DNA of 15,003 nucleotides from an uncultured Micromonospora sp. (lineage in GTDB: Bacteria; Actinomycetota; Actinomycetes; Mycobacteriales; Micromonosporaceae): the NCBI GenBank assembly GCA_937951935.1, contig CALGAM010000034.1, positions 1 through 15,003 of the forward strand, written 5' to 3'. Both the position numbers and the translations under genes were made by a program. Under the pieces are notes generated by a model. That model was not told the origin of the DNA. It ran no database searches and saw only the letters and a program-made list of their open reading frames with translations. Below are positions 13,279 through 15,003 of this stretch, piece by piece. How positions within the stretch are numbered: the first letter of the stretch is position 1; each line of letters opens with the position of its first letter.

Positions 13279-14937
13279 TCATGACGAGACATGTTCGGTC
13301 TGCCAGACCGGGTTGAGGCCGACGGTGAGCTGCGGTGCCTGCCAGGCGGCGCCGGCGGCGGAGAGCACCCGGTAGGCGGTTCCGGCGGGACCGTTGGTGA
13401 CAGCCAGCGGCTGACCGTCGAGGAAGGCGACGAGGAGCCGCTGGGTCCGGGCGCGCCCGTAGTCCATGGCGTGCCGCTCCGGTACCACGATGACCGGGAT
13501 CCGGGGCCGCGGGCCGGGCGGGTCCGCCACCGCGTCGAGCAACGGCAGAAAGGCGACCATCCGTACGCCGGGTACCGGCTGGAGCATCCGGTCCCGGTAG
13601 CGCGGTCCGTGGTCGAGCAGCGAGCGGATGAAGGGGGCGTCGGCGCCGAGGTCGGCGCCGCCGGTCCGGTTCACCACCCCGAAGATGGCCCGTAACTGCC
13701 AACCGGCGGCGATCCCCCGGCCGGTGGCGCTGCCGGCCGGAGGGTAGTAGACCCGGGCGGGCCGCGGCAGTGGGCTCAGCAGCGCGACCGCGTCGACCTC
13801 GGCGGGGCGTCCCCGCTCCAGGTAGGTGCGGATGACCAGGGCTCCCTCGCTGTGCCCGAGCAGCGCCACCGGCCGCCCGGTGCGGCGGGCCAGGTCGCGG
13901 ACCTGGGCGGCGAGCAGGTCGGCGCTGCGGTCCAGTGACTGGTGGGTGTCGGCGGGGGCGTACGGCCGGGGGCGGCCGTGCGCGTCGAGCCCGGCGTACG
14001 AGAAGCGGTGCACCGGCAGTGTCGCCCGGCCCGCCGGGTCCGGGACGTGGTCGGTCGCGCCGTCGTACCGGGAGTCGTAGCCGCCGACGTAGAGCAGCGC
14101 CTGGCGGGGTGGGTCGGCCCCGTCGCGCAGCAGGAGCGCCGGGGGCGGCCGGGCGGCGGCCCGGGAGCCGGACCCGGCCAGCACCCCGCTGCCGGCGAGG
14201 GCGAGCAGCACCAGCGCCGCGACGACCGGTACGACCGGCAGCCGCGGCAGGGGCGTGCGGCCCCGCGTCACGGTGCCGAGCAGCCCGCGCCACAGCGGCG
14301 CGTTGGCCGCCCCGCCGGCGGCGGCCAGCGGTATTCCCGCCCAGTCCGGCGTGAGCCCGATGGCCAGGGCGGCCGCGGTGAGGACCGCGAACACCGCGGC
14401 CACCCAGAGCGGCACCGCCGGCGGCGGCAGGCCCCGCCACCAGGCGTCGGTCACCGGTCCGCGTTGCAGCGCCACGGCCAGCAGCAGCAGGGCGAGCACC
14501 GCGCCGATCGCGAACCAGGACAGTGCCGTGACGGCGGCGGCCAGGGTGACCGCGGTCCACGGCGCCAGCACGACGGCCGTCACCGCGGTGACGGCGAGAC
14601 CCGCCCTCGCCAGCCGGCGGGTCGCCGGGCGCCGCCGGCCGGGCGGCCAGGCCACGACGATGATCGCCACGGTCAGCAGGGTCCGCACCACGACGGCGCC
14701 GAGCACCAGGAGGGCGAAGGAGAGCCACGAGTCGTGATACACGAAGATCCACCGCAGGTCGTGGAAGATCCCGAACGGGTTGGGCGCGGTGACCTGCGGC
14801 GCCAGCGCCAGCGACGAGTGGTCGCCGGTGCCGGCGAGGACCGCCGCCTCGACCGTGGCCGGTCCGGCGGTCAGCCCGACCAACAACGGCAGGCGACCCC
14901 GACCCGTCCACCACCGGACGCCGTCCGCTTCGGCCAT
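13279..14937 (-). CDS. Membrane-anchored alpha/beta hydrolase
   Basis: This predicts 552 residues from ATG 14937; an in-frame GTG at 14958 would add seven residues and cannot be excluded. The first 270 residues contain about six hydrophobic helices, for example LSFALLVLGAVVV, AIGAVLALLLLAVAL and VVPVVAALVLLALAG. The C-terminal 270 residues form an alpha/beta hydrolase domain beginning near LLYVGGYDSRYDG, with the nucleophile elbow GHSEG (S363) and a likely catalytic His in PERHAMDYG (H489); the acidic residue is not obvious. The order suggests a hydrolase held at the membrane, probably on the outer face, acting on an ester such as a lipid. The exact substrate is unknown. It precedes the glycosyltransferase/acyltransferase fusion on the same strand, separated by a strong hairpin, so the two may share a lipid pathway without being strictly co-transcribed. 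Confidence 0.87.
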   Translation of the reverse strand: MAEADGVRWWTGRGRLPLLVGLTAGPATVEAAVLAGTGDHSSLALAPQVTAPNPFGIFHDLRWIFVYHDSWLSFALLVLGAVVVRTLLTVAIIVVAWPPGRRRPATRRLARAGLAVTAVTAVVLAPWTAVTLAAAVTALSWFAIGAVLALLLLAVALQRGPVTDAWWRGLPPPAVPLWVAAVFAVLTAAALAIGLTPDWAGIPLAAAGGAANAPLWRGLLGTVTRGRTPLPRLPVVPVVAALVLLALAGSGVLAGSGSRAAARPPPALLLRDGADPPRQALLYVGGYDSRYDGATDHVPDPAGRATLPVHRFSYAGLDAHGRPRPYAPADTHQSLDRSADLLAAQVRDLARRTGRPVALLGHSEGALVIRTYLERGRPAEVDAVALLSPLPRPARVYYPPAGSATGRGIAAGWQLRAIFGVVNRTGGADLGADAPFIRSLLDHGPRYRDRMLQPVPGVRMVAFLPLLDAVADPPGPRPRIPVIVVPERHAMDYGRARTQRLLVAFLDGQPLAVTNGPAGTAYRVLSAAGAAWQAPQLTVGLNPVWQTEHVSS

Positions 14938-15003
14938 CGCCCGCCCATCCCCACTCACCGTCGCCGCCGGCTACCCCGCCACCGCGGGTGACAAACCGGC
15001 GCG

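Overview
The window is about 73% GC. Its coding frames end codons almost always in G or C, use GTG starts freely and overlap as GTGA/ATGA junctions. Together with the gene families present (LacI regulator, WS/DGAT acyltransferase, MGDG-synthase-like glycosyltransferase) this indicates an actinomycete, most likely a Micromonosporaceae member. The genus is inferred from general character only.

Region A (1-7289, mostly + strand) is an unusual accessory locus. After a fragment of a minus-strand membrane ORF, two tandem tRNA-like elements (188-264, 293-367) lead into a gene for a protein with a duplicated N-terminal module and C-terminal ankyrin repeats. A third tRNA-like element with a greatly enlarged anticodon loop (2157-2250) leads into a tightly coupled four-gene run: a zinc-ribbon/SDR-fold protein lacking the catalytic Tyr, an RNase-inhibitor-type LRR protein, a MoxR-class AAA+ ATPase, and a protein joining an HExxH metallopeptidase-like domain to a vWA domain. 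Each tRNA-like element has a -10-like hexamer (TACACT, TATGCT, TATGCT) ending exactly 7 nt before the first G of its acceptor stem, so transcription could start at the RNA's first base. Elements 2 and 3 end only 26 and 23 nt before the start codons of the genes they precede. My reading is that RNA and protein parts form one system: MoxR plus vWA-peptidase as an ATP-driven effector, ankyrin and LRR proteins as sensors or scaffolds, and tRNA-like RNAs as sensor, decoy or cis-regulatory leader.

Region B (7290-10331): a minus-strand GT-C (family 39-like) membrane glycosyltransferase broken by two apparent frameshifts, then a 303-bp promoter/leader region with an AT-rich palindrome and a terminator-like hairpin, then a complete LacI-family regulator.

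Region C (10332-15003, minus strand): a 943-residue fusion of an MGDG-synthase/MurG-like glycosyltransferase with a WS/DGAT acyltransferase, and upstream of it a membrane-anchored alpha/beta hydrolase (GHSEG). The two are separated by a strong hairpin and suggest glycolipid or neutral-lipid metabolism. No CRISPR array, insertion sequence, integrase or rRNA was seen.
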